Origin: Sulfurimonas sp.
GTDB lineage: Bacteria > Campylobacterota > Campylobacteria > Campylobacterales > Sulfurimonadaceae
Direction of reading: 5' to 3'
DNA length: 62,970 bases
Assembly: GCA_028044295.1 (NCBI GenBank)
Contig: JAOFSE010000012.1
Span: forward strand, 1 to 62,970
Part shown: piece by piece, positions 47,247 to 56,207 of the stretch
Layout: each line of letters begins with the position of its first letter
How positions within the stretch are numbered: the first letter of the stretch is position 1
Position numbers and translations under genes: made by a program
The notes under the pieces: generated by a model
Databases searched by the model: none
What the model saw: the letters and a program-made list of their open reading frames with translations, nothing else
Told to the model about the DNA's origin: nothing

Positions 47247-48442
47247 TTTTTTCCTTTTACTTCAACAGATTTTTTATTTAATGCAATACAAAAATCAGCA
47301 CCTTTATATAAAGGACTATTTTTTGCGGATAATGAACCACCGATGTGTTCTTCAACAATTATTTTAGACATATTTAAACCTAGGCCTGTTCCATTTTTTT
47401 CTTCTTTGGTAGAGAAGTATGGAAGAAAAATTTGATTAATGTTATCTTCGTTAATTCCACCAGCATTATCAATAACATTTATGTATATCTTAGATTCGCT
47501 TTCTTTTAGAATTATATTTATAGTTGGTTTTAGTATATTATTTTCTTTTAAAGCATCTTTGGAATTATTAAATAGATTTATCAATACCTGTATTAACTCA
47601 TTTTCATATGTTTCAATCTCTATACTTTCGTCCAGATCAAAGATAGTATTAATTGTTCCAAGTCCAGTATTTAGTAATGACATTCTACATACTTTTTTAA
47701 TTACTTCAGATAAATTAAAAATTAATTTTGAGTTATTTGGTTTATAAAAATTTCTAAAATCATCTACTGTTTGAGATAGAAATACAGATGATTCTTCTAT
47801 AGTAGTAAAACATTCACTAAGTTCTGTTTTCAATGTAGCATACGGATCAACTTTTTTATCATAAAAGCCAAGCTCTATTCTTGTTTTAATAGTCCCTACT
47901 AATGTCGTTATAATTGATAGAGGTTGCCTCCATTGGTGGGCTATCATACCAATCATTTCACCTGCTTGTGTGAGTTTTTGTTGCTGTGTCTTTTTTTCAA
48001 CAACACCTGATTTGTTTTCATTTAATCTAAGTTTATTTTGGTTTATAACATCAAGCACACTAACGGTGACTAAGAGAAAATTTTCTAAATAAAGTGGTTT
48101 TAACATATAGTTTACTACATTCATTTTCATTAGTGATTCTATTTGAGGACAACCATCCATTGATGTAATCATTATAAACTTTTGTGTATAGTCGTAATTT
48201 TTGATATTAGCGATTATCTCTTTTGGTTTCATATCTGATATATCCATATCAATATAAACTATATCATATCTTTCTGGCATATGAATTGATAGTGCGTCTT
48301 CACCTTTTGTGACAACTTCAACTTCTTTAAAATATTTCTTTAATAGATTTGACAACTCATTGTCTTCTTCATTTTGTATTAATAGAATAGACTTCTCATC
48401 AGAGATTGATATGAGTACTTCAGAGTAGTCTATTTTTTTCAT
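47243..48442 (-). CDS. Histidine kinase with N-terminal receiver-like domain
   Basis: The 399-aa cytoplasmic protein has a receiver-like domain (15-135) with D65 and K115; the acidic pair is E25/E26. The kinase core has H-box MIGMIAHQWRQPLSI (H169), N-box VLINLFNNSKDAL, G1 VIDNAGGIN and G2 GTGLGLNMSK. Same H-box class as the kinases at 26661 and 49718. It is coupled to the response regulator at 46185. There is no sensor domain, so its input is probably another phospho-protein. Confidence 0.9.
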   Translation of the reverse strand: MKKIDYSEVLISISDEKSILLIQNEEDNELSNLLKKYFKEVEVVTKGEDALSIHMPERYDIVYIDMDISDMKPKEIIANIKNYDYTQKFIMITSMDGCPQIESLMKMNVVNYMLKPLYLENFLLVTVSVLDVINQNKLRLNENKSGVVEKKTQQQKLTQAGEMIGMIAHQWRQPLSIITTLVGTIKTRIELGFYDKKVDPYATLKTELSECFTTIEESSVFLSQTVDDFRNFYKPNNSKLIFNLSEVIKKVCRMSLLNTGLGTINTIFDLDESIEIETYENELIQVLINLFNNSKDALKENNILKPTINIILKESESKIYINVIDNAGGINEDNINQIFLPYFSTKEEKNGTGLGLNMSKIIVEEHIGGSLSAKNSPLYKGADFCIALNKKSVEVKGKK

Positions 48443-48586
48443 ATTGTTATTCCTATTTTAGAGTAAATCTATTTTTATATTTGAAAGTATTATATCACAA
48501 GAGTATCTTGTAGCAATACAATAACTGTTTGTTATATTTAAATGAGTAACTTTAGATAGTGTTATGGAAGATGAGATATTTTAAAG

Positions 48587-48663
48587 TGGTGCGCTCGAAG
48601 GAATTCGAATCCCTGACCGCCGGTACCGCAAACCGGTGCTCTATCCAGCTGAGCTACGAACGC
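48587..48663 (-). tRNA. tRNA-Arg (anticodon GCG)
   Basis: A cloverleaf on the minus strand: acceptor GCGTTCG/CGAGCGC, D-stem GCTC/GAGC, anticodon stem CCGGT/ACCGG with loop TTGCGGT (anticodon GCG), T-loop TTCGAAT, discriminator A and encoded CCA. It would read CGC and CGU. Most bacteria use an ACG (inosine) tRNA for these codons. A -10 TATAAT lies upstream on the minus strand in 48680-48690. Confidence 0.95.
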
Positions 48664-48704
48664 ACGTTTTATGTAGGGCGAAATTATACTATTTTAATCT
48701 TACT

Positions 48705-48929
48705 TTATCCTAAATCGTCAAGTTTATTTATAATGTTTTTCATATCTAACTCTTGTGAGTATAACTCATGCGTCTTTCTAACATAGGCTTGAAGAAGTGT
48801 TTTAATATCATTATTTCCTTCTTGATTAAAATCATTTGCCATCTTATCAAGTAAAAAAGTTGCAAATTCATCATCTACATCTACATCAAACCTTCGTCCC
48901 AGCACATGTAAACCTATCTTTTGACTCAT
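48705..48929 (-). CDS. ZapA-like cell division protein
   Basis: The 74-aa protein starts MSQKIGLHVLGRRFDVDVDD, the small beta-strand domain typical of ZapA, which bundles FtsZ. A helix (LLDKMANDFNQEG, IKTLLQAYVRKTHELYSQEL) follows. It is shorter than E. coli ZapA (109 aa), lacking part of the coiled coil. The coiled-coil gene upstream (6-base gap) would fit ZapB. Assignment is from pattern and context. Confidence 0.6.
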   Translation of the reverse strand: MSQKIGLHVLGRRFDVDVDDEFATFLLDKMANDFNQEGNNDIKTLLQAYVRKTHELYSQELDMKNIINKLDDLG

Positions 48930-48935
48930 TCTTTC

Positions 48936-49163
48936 CTATCCCATCATGCTTTCAATTTTATCTACGATTTCTTCAATTTCTAAATCTTTTTGTACATTTT
49001 GTTCTATTAGTTTTTCTATCTCTTGGTTTTTTACTTCACTTTGAGCTTTTAGCGTAACTATTTCTGTTCTTAGAGTCTCATTTTCAGATTTCATAGAGTT
49101 GTATTTTTGCATTATAGACGATACTTTTTCGTCTAATTTTTCTAAAGTTGTTTGATTTTCCAT
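48936..49163 (-). CDS. Small coiled-coil protein (ZapB-like)
   Basis: The 75-aa protein is almost wholly heptad-patterned coiled coil (LEKLDEKVSSIMQKYNSMK, LRTEIVTLKAQSEVKNQEIE, LIEQNVQKDLEIEEIVDKIE). Size and structure equal ZapB, which links ZapA to the division site. It is the first gene of a two-gene unit with the ZapA-like gene. Low-complexity coiled coils are hard to assign with certainty. Confidence 0.55.
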   Translation of the reverse strand: MENQTTLEKLDEKVSSIMQKYNSMKSENETLRTEIVTLKAQSEVKNQEIEKLIEQNVQKDLEIEEIVDKIESMMG

Positions 49164-49200
49164 AATTCTTTTCCCAAAATATTTTTAATGTACTAGAATT

Positions 49201-49608
49201 TTAGCACAAAATATCTCTCAATTTAGAAATAAATGGGATATCAAATGCAGGAAAGTCATAATTTATCAACTCATCTATAAAAACCCACTCCCCATGAGTA
49301 TGCTCATGTAACTTAAAAGCTTGATTGTGATCTTTCAAATTAGCAGTAAACAAATGCAATGTAAAATCTTTATTTTCAAATACAAGTTCTTCATAGCCTA
49401 AATACTTATCTAGTTCAACATCTAAATCCATTTCCTCTTTTATTTCTCTAACTCCACATTCGTGTAGAGTCTCATTTTTTTCAAGTTTACCTCCTGGAAA
49501 CTCCCATTTGTTAGGCATTGGCTTATCTGCTGGTCTCTTTGCAATTAAAACTTTTTTACTCTTATCAATTATCGCTACATTTACAGCTGTTATTTTTATA
49601 TTTTGCAT
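49201..49608 (-). CDS. mutT: MutT-type Nudix hydrolase (8-oxo-dGTP diphosphatase)
   Basis: A 135-aa Nudix enzyme. WEFPGGKLEKNETLHECGVR and REIKEEMDLDV form the Nudix box, with Asp in place of the usual final Gly. VAIIDKSKKVLIAKRPADKP and the tail are MutT-like, so it should clean 8-oxo-dGTP from the nucleotide pool. I take the ATG at 49608 (MQNIKIT), which gives the normal MutT length; an upstream ATG at 49647 would add 13 residues without homology. It is distinct from the RppH-type Nudix protein at 7919. Confidence 0.85.
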   Translation of the reverse strand: MQNIKITAVNVAIIDKSKKVLIAKRPADKPMPNKWEFPGGKLEKNETLHECGVREIKEEMDLDVELDKYLGYEELVFENKDFTLHLFTANLKDHNQAFKLHEHTHGEWVFIDELINYDFPAFDIPFISKLRDILC

Positions 49609-49717
49609 GTTAATCTTTCTCTGAAATATATAAGTCAAGTATATCAAAAAAATTTATACTTCATAAACTTTATTTTAGATAGAATGTACCTACTCAATTT
49701 AATATAAAGAAGTTTTA

Positions 49718-51055
49718 GTGAAGAGTATTGATTCTATTTATAAAAATTTTATTCAAAGTGGTCATCAATTTAGTGATAATGAAATTTTATTAAAATTTCA
49801 ATTTAAAATTTTAAATATGATGTTACTTGTAACCACAGTTTTCTCTTTTGTATTTGCTACATTAAGCTTTCTTGGGGTTAATGACATAGGTATGATTCAT
49901 GCATCTATGAATTACATTTTATCAGCACTTGTTTTATTTCTCTTGTTTAAACTACGTACTTCTAAAAGTTTATATAACAAAATTAGCTATTTTGCTTACA
50001 CATTTACATTTATAAATTTTGTATCAGCTTTATTTTTTGTACCAGGTGATGAGTTTCGTATCATATGGTTTTATCTATTAATAATGGCAGTCTATATAAA
50101 TGGACATTTTAAAATTGCAAATATTATCAGCATTCTATCAATTATAATTATTCTATTAGCCAATATATTTTATGAACTACACATCTCAGAAAATGCAATA
50201 TTTACTTCTACTATTGGTATATTTATACTAAGTTTAATGATGAGAAGTTATTCTAAAAAAATATATGATTTAGATAATGAAGTACTCAAACATCACTCCT
50301 ATACAGTTGAGAACTTAGAGCATATCATTGAAGAAGAGATAGAAAAAAGAAAAAAACATGAACACCTTTTTATGGAACAATCGCGTCAAGCTCAAATGGG
50401 GGAGATGATATCTATGATTGCTCATCAATGGAGACAACCTTTAGCGTCTATTTCTGCAACTTCTATAGATATGCAGATCAAAATTGAACTTGACAAGTTT
50501 GACTTAAACGATGAAGATAAAAAATACTTTACAAACAGTTGTTCACAAATTGACCTACTTGTTCATACTTTAACTACTACTATTGATGATTTCAGAAACT
50601 TCCATAAACAGGATAAAACTCTTGTTGAAATAACATTTGAAGAAATTGTGAATAAATCACTAAATATTATAAAAGCATCACTAAATAGTGACAATGTAAA
50701 TATATCTACTGAATTCAAGACTGATAAAAAAATTCAAATGTTTGATAATGAAATGACTCAGGTTATACTCAATATCTTGAAAAATTCTCAAGACAATTTT
50801 CAAGAGAAAAAAACTCAAGATCCTTATATAAAAATAGTAACAGAGGATAATACAATCAGTATTTCTGATAATGGTGGAGGTATTGAAAATGATATTTTAA
50901 ATAAAATATTTGACCCTTACTTTTCAACTAAAAGCAAAAAGAATGGTACTGGACTAGGTCTCTATATGTCTAAAATTATTGTTGAGGAACACCTTGGAGG
51001 GAAACTTAGAGTTACAAACACTGAAGAAGGCGTATGTTTTAAAATTGAGATATGA
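49718..51055 (+). CDS. Membrane histidine kinase
   Basis: The 445-aa kinase from a GTG start (AAGAAG upstream) has six membrane helices (about 32-52, 58-78, 90-108, 114-130, 134-152 and 160-176). A short coiled coil and a kinase core follow: H-box MISMIAHQWRQPLASI (H236), N-box ILNILKNSQDNF, G1 SDNGGGIE and G2 GTGLGLYMSK. The membrane part resembles 7TM/MASE-type sensors, with no extracytoplasmic domain, so it probably senses within or near the membrane. The next gene on the strand is a SulP transporter 305 bases away. Confidence 0.9.
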   Translation: MKSIDSIYKNFIQSGHQFSDNEILLKFQFKILNMMLLVTTVFSFVFATLSFLGVNDIGMIHASMNYILSALVLFLLFKLRTSKSLYNKISYFAYTFTFINFVSALFFVPGDEFRIIWFYLLIMAVYINGHFKIANIISILSIIIILLANIFYELHISENAIFTSTIGIFILSLMMRSYSKKIYDLDNEVLKHHSYTVENLEHIIEEEIEKRKKHEHLFMEQSRQAQMGEMISMIAHQWRQPLASISATSIDMQIKIELDKFDLNDEDKKYFTNSCSQIDLLVHTLTTTIDDFRNFHKQDKTLVEITFEEIVNKSLNIIKASLNSDNVNISTEFKTDKKIQMFDNEMTQVILNILKNSQDNFQEKKTQDPYIKIVTEDNTISISDNGGGIENDILNKIFDPYFSTKSKKNGTGLGLYMSKIIVEEHLGGKLRVTNTEEGVCFKIEI

Positions 51056-51360
51056 TTCAATCCAAAAAAATAAGTTCTTATTGCTGTTCGGCAATTAACC
51101 TAAAGCTTGTATACATTGACAGTTAGAGGCTTAGTAACTTTTAAAACTGTTTGTTTCTAATAGGACTATGATTAAGAAAAAATAAACAAATACTCTTGTA
51201 GAATTAAAACATTATTTTACCCTTAGGTAAATTACCTGAGTAAGAATCAATTAGGAAGTCTTTAGATTATCTTAATTAGATAGTAACCTAGTTTTTTTTG
51301 AGTTTTTTTAAAAACTCACAAGATAGAATAAGCAAAAAATTTAACAAGGTGTAATAAAAC
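51056..51360 (+). promoter_or_regulatory. 305-base leader of the STAS-less SulP gene with dyad and hairpin
   Basis: No gene fits here. CTTAGGTAA (51222-51230) and TTACCTGAG (51232-51240) form an operator-like dyad. GAGTTTTT (51300-51307) and AAAAACTC (51310-51317) form an 8-bp hairpin preceded by a T-run. AAGGTG at about 51344 is the ribosome binding site. A TTGACA occurs at 51117-51122 without an obvious partner. The layout suggests regulated expression of the transporter. Confidence 0.45.
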
Positions 51361-52671
51361 ATGGAAAATGTAAAAACAAAGGAAAACCAGAATATAGATC
51401 ACGGTTCTGCAGCATTTGTTGCAAAATATGCTAGTCGTGACCTCCAAGCTGGTGTCATTACAGCAACTATGGCAATCCCATTATCTATTGGTATTGCCAT
51501 GATGTCAGATTATCCAATTCAAGTAGGACTTGCAACAGTTGCTTTTGCTTCCTTCATAGCATTTATCTTTGCTCTATTTCGTCCAGGTAACTATATTGGA
51601 GCTCCTGGTATTGCAGCAGGTTTAGCACCAATTCTTGCGATGGGTGTTGCAACTTTTGGAATGGAAAATATGGCCTTTATTGTTTTCATGACGGCAACAT
51701 TTCAGGCAGTAATATGGAAGTTTAACTGGCAACGCTATCTTCTAATGGCTGTTCCTTCTTACTTAGTTGAAGGCTTATTAGCTGGAATCGGTTTAAAAAT
51801 TGCTCTTAAATTCTTGCCTTTCTTATGGATGTTACCTGCTGGTATCGCAGTTGGTGAAGACTTTTGGAGTGATTCTCGTATTCAAATCATTGTACTTTCT
51901 ATAATTGGCACAATTCTTTTTCTTCTTTTATTTAAAAAGTTTAAAGATACAAAGCCAGCGTTACCGTACTTTTCTCTGATTGTATATGGTATCGTAGCTT
52001 CTATGTTTATTGATGTAAAGATGCTCAAAGTAGAAGATGTTGATTTCGCTCTTTCATTACCAATTCCTAATTTTGACTCTATATATATATGGGTCTATGC
52101 AATCTTTTTCTCATTAATGCTAGCTGTAGTTGATGTTATTGAGCAGGTTATGAGTAATGCGGCAATTGAAAAAATCGATCCATTAGAACGCCCATCAAAC
52201 TCAAACAATTCTTTATTGTCAATCTGGGTATCGAATATGGGTGCAAGTTTCTTTGGTGGTATGACAAACCTTGATGGTTTAGCAAAATCGTCAACAAATC
52301 AACTTGCAGGTGCTTATACAAAACTATCAGTATTGGTAATTGGTGTACTCATAACATTCTTTGTATTTAATTCTCAATATTTAGATTATTTACCTTACTT
52401 TGCATTGGCAATTATTATGTCATTTGTTGGTATAAAAATGTTCTTAGGCTTGCTACATATTGCAGCATTTGGACCTTATGCTGTACTACTTGCAACTGTT
52501 TGTGCTGGATTAGTATTTAAAGTTGGTATCTTTGAAGGACTAATTATTACTCTAGTTATCCATGGTGTTATTAGTTATGTAATGTTCTCAGAAATTGAAA
52601 GTATGCCAGCTGGAACAATCGTTAATAAATACTTCCAGAAATTCAAAGTAGATGACCAAGAACTCAATTAA
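51361..52671 (+). CDS. SulP-like anion permease without STAS domain
   Basis: The 436-aa polytopic protein begins with a SulP-type first helix (RDLQAGVITATMAIPLSIGIAM), then IGAPGIAAGLAPILA and NMGASFFGGMTNLDGLAKSS (the position of the GG.PG motif). It ends shortly after the last helix (IVNKYFQKFKVDDQEL), so no STAS domain is present. The protein may transport an inorganic anion such as bicarbonate or sulfate, which an autotroph would need; the substrate is an inference. It has a long regulated leader and is followed by a hairpin. Confidence 0.82.
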   Translation: MENVKTKENQNIDHGSAAFVAKYASRDLQAGVITATMAIPLSIGIAMMSDYPIQVGLATVAFASFIAFIFALFRPGNYIGAPGIAAGLAPILAMGVATFGMENMAFIVFMTATFQAVIWKFNWQRYLLMAVPSYLVEGLLAGIGLKIALKFLPFLWMLPAGIAVGEDFWSDSRIQIIVLSIIGTILFLLLFKKFKDTKPALPYFSLIVYGIVASMFIDVKMLKVEDVDFALSLPIPNFDSIYIWVYAIFFSLMLAVVDVIEQVMSNAAIEKIDPLERPSNSNNSLLSIWVSNMGASFFGGMTNLDGLAKSSTNQLAGAYTKLSVLVIGVLITFFVFNSQYLDYLPYFALAIIMSFVGIKMFLGLLHIAAFGPYAVLLATVCAGLVFKVGIFEGLIITLVIHGVISYVMFSEIESMPAGTIVNKYFQKFKVDDQELN

Positions 52672-52695
52672 TTTTTGAGTTCTTACTTATTCCTC

Positions 52696-52718
52696 ATTTC
52701 CACAATTCTTGTGGAAAT
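52696..52718. terminator. Hairpin after the SulP-like gene
   Basis: ATTTCCACAA (52696-52705) and TTGTGGAAAT (52709-52718) form a perfect 10-bp stem with a TTC loop, between convergent genes. It has no long U-run but is well placed for both directions. Confidence 0.65.
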
Positions 52719-52748
52719 ACATACAAATTCCCATAAAGCATCTACTAA

Positions 52749-53153
52749 TTAGTTTATTATCCTACATGAATCACGTTTACCAAATAAAGCATATCTATTC
52801 TTAGCTATGAATCTATAAAGTGTATCCCGTATAAATTTAGGAATATAAATACAAGGATAAAGAAATTTAACAAATCCAGATAAATCTTTAGCAATCATTA
52901 AAGCTGCTGTAGATAAAGTGTAAAACTCATTTTCATTAATAAGAATCAATGTATTCATATCATTAAGTGGCAAATTAAATTTTTGTAAATATTGCTGTCC
53001 TACTTCAGATTGTAATGCCTCAAAATGGTAGAGATTACTTTTATCATGTTCTATAATAAAATCAACAGCTCTGCTACAAAAGTTACAGACCCCATCAAAT
53101 AAAATAATTTTTTTATTTTCTAAATTCAATTTCTGATAAGAGAATGTTTTCAA
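52749..53153 (-). CDS. DCC-family thiol-disulfide oxidoreductase-like protein
   Basis: The 134-aa protein carries the DUF393 motif ILFDGVCNFCSRAVDFIIEHD, with DG-x-C-x-x-C as thioredoxin-like active site, and the C-terminal FRDTLYR/NRYALFGKRDSC-type pattern (CRII end). Proteins of this type are predicted redox enzymes; substrates are unknown. The TTG start used gives a 41-base overlap with the upstream gene. A TTG at 53129 would reduce it to 17 bases; neither has a clear ribosome binding site. Confidence 0.8.
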   Translation of the reverse strand: MKTFSYQKLNLENKKIILFDGVCNFCSRAVDFIIEHDKSNLYHFEALQSEVGQQYLQKFNLPLNDMNTLILINENEFYTLSTAALMIAKDLSGFVKFLYPCIYIPKFIRDTLYRFIAKNRYALFGKRDSCRIIN

Positions 53154-53490
53154 AAGCTATAGATAAAGATGGAAGTATAAGAATGTTTTCAATATGATCT
53201 AGTTCAAGATCTTTAATTTTGACATATTTCACTTCATCATCACCGTCAATTCCATAAGTCTCCCAAACAATATTTTCTCGAATAATATTAAAATCATCAG
53301 TAGTGTATATTGAAGCATCTATATAATCTTCTTTATCAAATAAAACTTTTTGATATGCTAAACCACCAGAAATTCCATAGTATTGGCCATTTTTGTCAGT
53401 ATGTTCACCTAAGTCGTGAAAACTTCTCGAACATATAAAAGTACCATCTGGAGTTTGAATTCTACTTAAGAGTAATTCTTTGTTAATCAT
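53113..53490 (-). CDS. Hypothetical protein coupled to the DCC gene
   Basis: The 125-aa acidic protein starts MINKELLLSRIQTPDGTFICSRSFHDLGEHTD, with an early Cys and several conserved-looking aromatics (GQYYGISGGLAYQKVLF, NIVWETYGIDGDDEVKYV). No signal, membrane segment or known family. It overlaps the DCC gene in a different frame, suggesting one transcript and perhaps a shared redox task. A start with AAAGGATAGTAAATG is good. Confidence 0.6.
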   Translation of the reverse strand: MINKELLLSRIQTPDGTFICSRSFHDLGEHTDKNGQYYGISGGLAYQKVLFDKEDYIDASIYTTDDFNIIRENIVWETYGIDGDDEVKYVKIKDLELDHIENILILPSLSIAFENILLSEIEFRK

Positions 53491-53628
53491 TTACTATCCT
53501 TTTTTAATTTTGTTAAATAATACCATTAAAAAGCCAATCTTCTTTTAAGTGCGTTGATATGAGTTTGCATTATAGTTTCTTTATCTCTTATAAAGAAGCT
53601 CTAAGCACTCATATTCATACTAGTTAGC

Positions 53629-53642
53629 TATAATTGCATTAA
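53629..53642 (+). promoter_or_regulatory. uvrB -10 box adjoining the start codon
   Basis: TATAAT at 53629-53634 is seven bases ahead of the uvrB ATG (53642), with no ribosome binding site in between. The transcript would begin at or next to the ATG (leaderless). Confidence 0.45.
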
Positions 53643-55624
53643 TGAAAAAAGATATAAATTTTAAAGCTCATACTCCTTATGAACCAGCTGGTGACCAACC
53701 AACAGCCATTAAGACTCTTAGTGACTCTATTTTAAAAGGTAATCGCTATCAAACACTAGAAGGTGTAACGGGTAGTGGTAAAACATATACTATGGCTAAG
53801 GTTATAGAGAATGTAAAGATGCCTACTATCATCATGACTCACAACAAAACTCTAGCAGCTCAGCTTTACTCTGAGTTTAGAAGTTTTTTTCCTAATGCTC
53901 ATGTTGAGTACTTTGTATCTTATTATGATTACTACCAACCAGAAGCTTACATACCACGTCAAGATTTGTTTATAGAAAAAGATAGTGCTATCAATGATGA
54001 GCTAGAGAGAATGAGACTAAGTTCTACTGCTAATCTACTCTCTTATGATGATGTAATTGTTATAGCATCAGTTTCTGCTAACTATGGACTTGGTGATCCT
54101 GAAGAGTATTTAAATATGGTTCAAGCCTTAGAGGTTGGGGATGAAATACCACAGAAGAAACTTCTTCTTCGTTTAGTTGAAATGGGATATTCGCGTAATG
54201 ATAGTTATTTTGATAGTGGGCATATAAGGGTTAATGGTGAGAGTATAGATATCTATCCACCTTATTTTGAACAAGAAGCAATTCGTATAGAGTTTTTTGG
54301 TGATGAAATAGAAGCGATATATACATTTGAAGTAATTGATAACAAAAGATTAGAAGATCACAAAAATGTAACTATATATGCTACTAGTCAATTTAGTGTA
54401 GGACAAGAAAAAATGTCTAGAGCTATAAAGCGCATAGAAGAAGAGTTGGATGAAAGACTTGCTTATTTTACTGAAAGTGGAAAACTTCTGGAGCATCAAA
54501 GGTTAAAGCAAAGAGTTGAATTTGACCTAGAGATGCTTCAAACTACTGGTATGTGTAAGGGAGTGGAGAATTACTCAAGGCTTCTTACAGATAAAAAACC
54601 AGGTGAAGCACCTTTTACTTTACTTGACTATTTTGCACTTAATCATAAAGATTATTTAGTCATGGTAGATGAGTCACATGTTTCACTTCCTCAGTACCGT
54701 GGTATGTATGCAGGGGATAGAGCGAGAAAAGAAGTATTAGTCGATTATGGATTTCGTTTGCCTTCTGCTCTAGACAACCGTCCACTTAAAGCTGATGAAT
54801 ATATCAATAAAGCTCCTCATTATCTTTTTGTATCAGCAACTCCTGCTGAGTATGAACTTGAGATGTCAAGTGAAATAGCAAAACAAATAATTCGTCCTAC
54901 AGGACTACTGGATCCTATCTTAGAAATTAAGAGTTCAGATAATCAAGTAGAAGATATACACGATGAGATAAAAAAGATTATTGTAAAAGATGAAAGAATA
55001 CTGATTACCGTATTAACAAAAAAAATGGCTGAAGCACTGACAAAATATCTTGCAGACCTAGGTATAAAAGTTCAATATATGCACTCAGATATAGATACTA
55101 TTGAGCGAAACCAGATAATTCGTTCCCTACGTCTTGGAGAGTTTGATGTACTTATAGGTATAAACTTACTTCGTGAAGGTCTAGACCTACCTGAGGTGTC
55201 TCTAGTCGCTATTTTAGATGCCGATAAAGAAGGTTTTTTAAGAAGTGAAACTGCACTTATTCAGACTATAGGTCGTGGTGCTAGGAATCAAAATGGTAGA
55301 GTTATTCTTTATGCCAATAAAATAACAAAGTCAATGCGAAAAGCTATAGACACTACAAGTTCCAGAAGAGAGATTCAAGAAGCACACAACAAAAAGCATG
55401 GTATTACCCCGACAACTACTAAACGTTCATTAGATGAGAACTTAAAAGTAGAGGACCACGGTGCACTTTATCATAAACATAAAAAAATGGATAAAATTCC
55501 AGCTACAGAAAGAAAAGCGATGGTAAAAGAACTATCTCTAAAAATGAAAGCTGCTGCTAAAGAGTTAAATTTTGAAGAAGCAGCCCGTCTTCGCGATGAA
55601 ATAACAAAAATTAAAAAACTATAG
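53642..55624 (+). CDS. uvrB: Excinuclease ABC subunit B
   Basis: The 660-aa repair helicase has Walker [13 protein letters not shown], the beta-hairpin region [23 protein letters not shown], motif [17 protein letters not shown] and [12 protein letters not shown]-terminal UVR domain ([13 protein letters not shown]) binds UvrC. Nucleotide excision repair; complete length. It is followed by dedA after 7 bases. Confidence 0.98.
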   Translation: MKKDINFKAHTPYEPAGDQPTAIKTLSDSILKGNRYQTLEGVTGSGKTYTMAKVIENVKMPTIIMTHNKTLAAQLYSEFRSFFPNAHVEYFVSYYDYYQPEAYIPRQDLFIEKDSAINDELERMRLSSTANLLSYDDVIVIASVSANYGLGDPEEYLNMVQALEVGDEIPQKKLLLRLVEMGYSRNDSYFDSGHIRVNGESIDIYPPYFEQEAIRIEFFGDEIEAIYTFEVIDNKRLEDHKNVTIYATSQFSVGQEKMSRAIKRIEEELDERLAYFTESGKLLEHQRLKQRVEFDLEMLQTTGMCKGVENYSRLLTDKKPGEAPFTLLDYFALNHKDYLVMVDESHVSLPQYRGMYAGDRARKEVLVDYGFRLPSALDNRPLKADEYINKAPHYLFVSATPAEYELEMSSEIAKQIIRPTGLLDPILEIKSSDNQVEDIHDEIKKIIVKDERILITVLTKKMAEALTKYLADLGIKVQYMHSDIDTIERNQIIRSLRLGEFDVLIGINLLREGLDLPEVSLVAILDADKEGFLRSETALIQTIGRGARNQNGRVILYANKITKSMRKAIDTTSSRREIQEAHNKKHGITPTTTKRSLDENLKVEDHGALYHKHKKMDKIPATERKAMVKELSLKMKAAAKELNFEEAARLRDEITKIKKL

Positions 55625-55631
55625 GATAAAA

Positions 55632-56195
55632 ATGGAAGATACTTTTGGGAACTTAGAAACTTATGGATATATAGGACTTTTCTTATACTCTTTAGGTGGT
55701 GGATTTGTAGCACTAATTGGGGCTGGAGTTTTATCATACCTTGGTAAAATGGATTTGACTTCAGTTATACTTGTAGCCTTTGTAGCAAATGCTATAGGAG
55801 ACGTACTACTTTTTTATATGGCAAGATATCAAAAAAGTATGATGATGGAAAATCTTCGTAAATATAGAAGAAAATTAGCTTTAGCGCACATACTGATGAA
55901 AAAAAGAGGTTCATGGATAATACTTATACAAAAATTTGTATATGGTATCAAAACTCTTATTCCTATTGCTATTGGACTAACAAAATATGACTTTAAAAAA
56001 TTTGTTGTATTAAATATAGCAAGTTCCGCTGTTTGGGCTTTAGTATTTGGACTTGGTAGTTATTACTCTGGAAGTGCTTTAGTAAAAGTTGCTGGTCTAA
56101 TTGGGGAAAAACCTTGGATAGCACCTATTGTACTTATTGTGTTTGTTGGAGCTTTATGGTTTTATATGGAAAGAGCAACTAAGAAAAAATCTTAG
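55632..56195 (+). CDS. DedA-family membrane protein
   Basis: A 187-aa protein with about five hydrophobic segments and the DedA/VTT-like pattern (GYIGLFLYSLGGGFVALIGAGVLSY; VAFVANAIGDVLLFYMARY; QKFVYGIKTLIPIAIGLTKYDFKKF). Members act in membrane lipid or proton homeostasis, probably as flippases. The usual E/D near helix 1 is not evident. Same strand as uvrB, likely co-transcribed. Convergent with pckA (12-base gap). Confidence 0.85.
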   Translation: MEDTFGNLETYGYIGLFLYSLGGGFVALIGAGVLSYLGKMDLTSVILVAFVANAIGDVLLFYMARYQKSMMMENLRKYRRKLALAHILMKKRGSWIILIQKFVYGIKTLIPIAIGLTKYDFKKFVVLNIASSAVWALVFGLGSYYSGSALVKVAGLIGEKPWIAPIVLIVFVGALWFYMERATKKKS

Positions 56196-56207
56196 TCGCT
56201 AAGCTTT

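Noticed and set aside
48559..48786. Plus-strand frame across tRNA-Arg
   Set aside because: It reads through the antisense of a clear tRNA and the 3' end of the ZapA-like gene.
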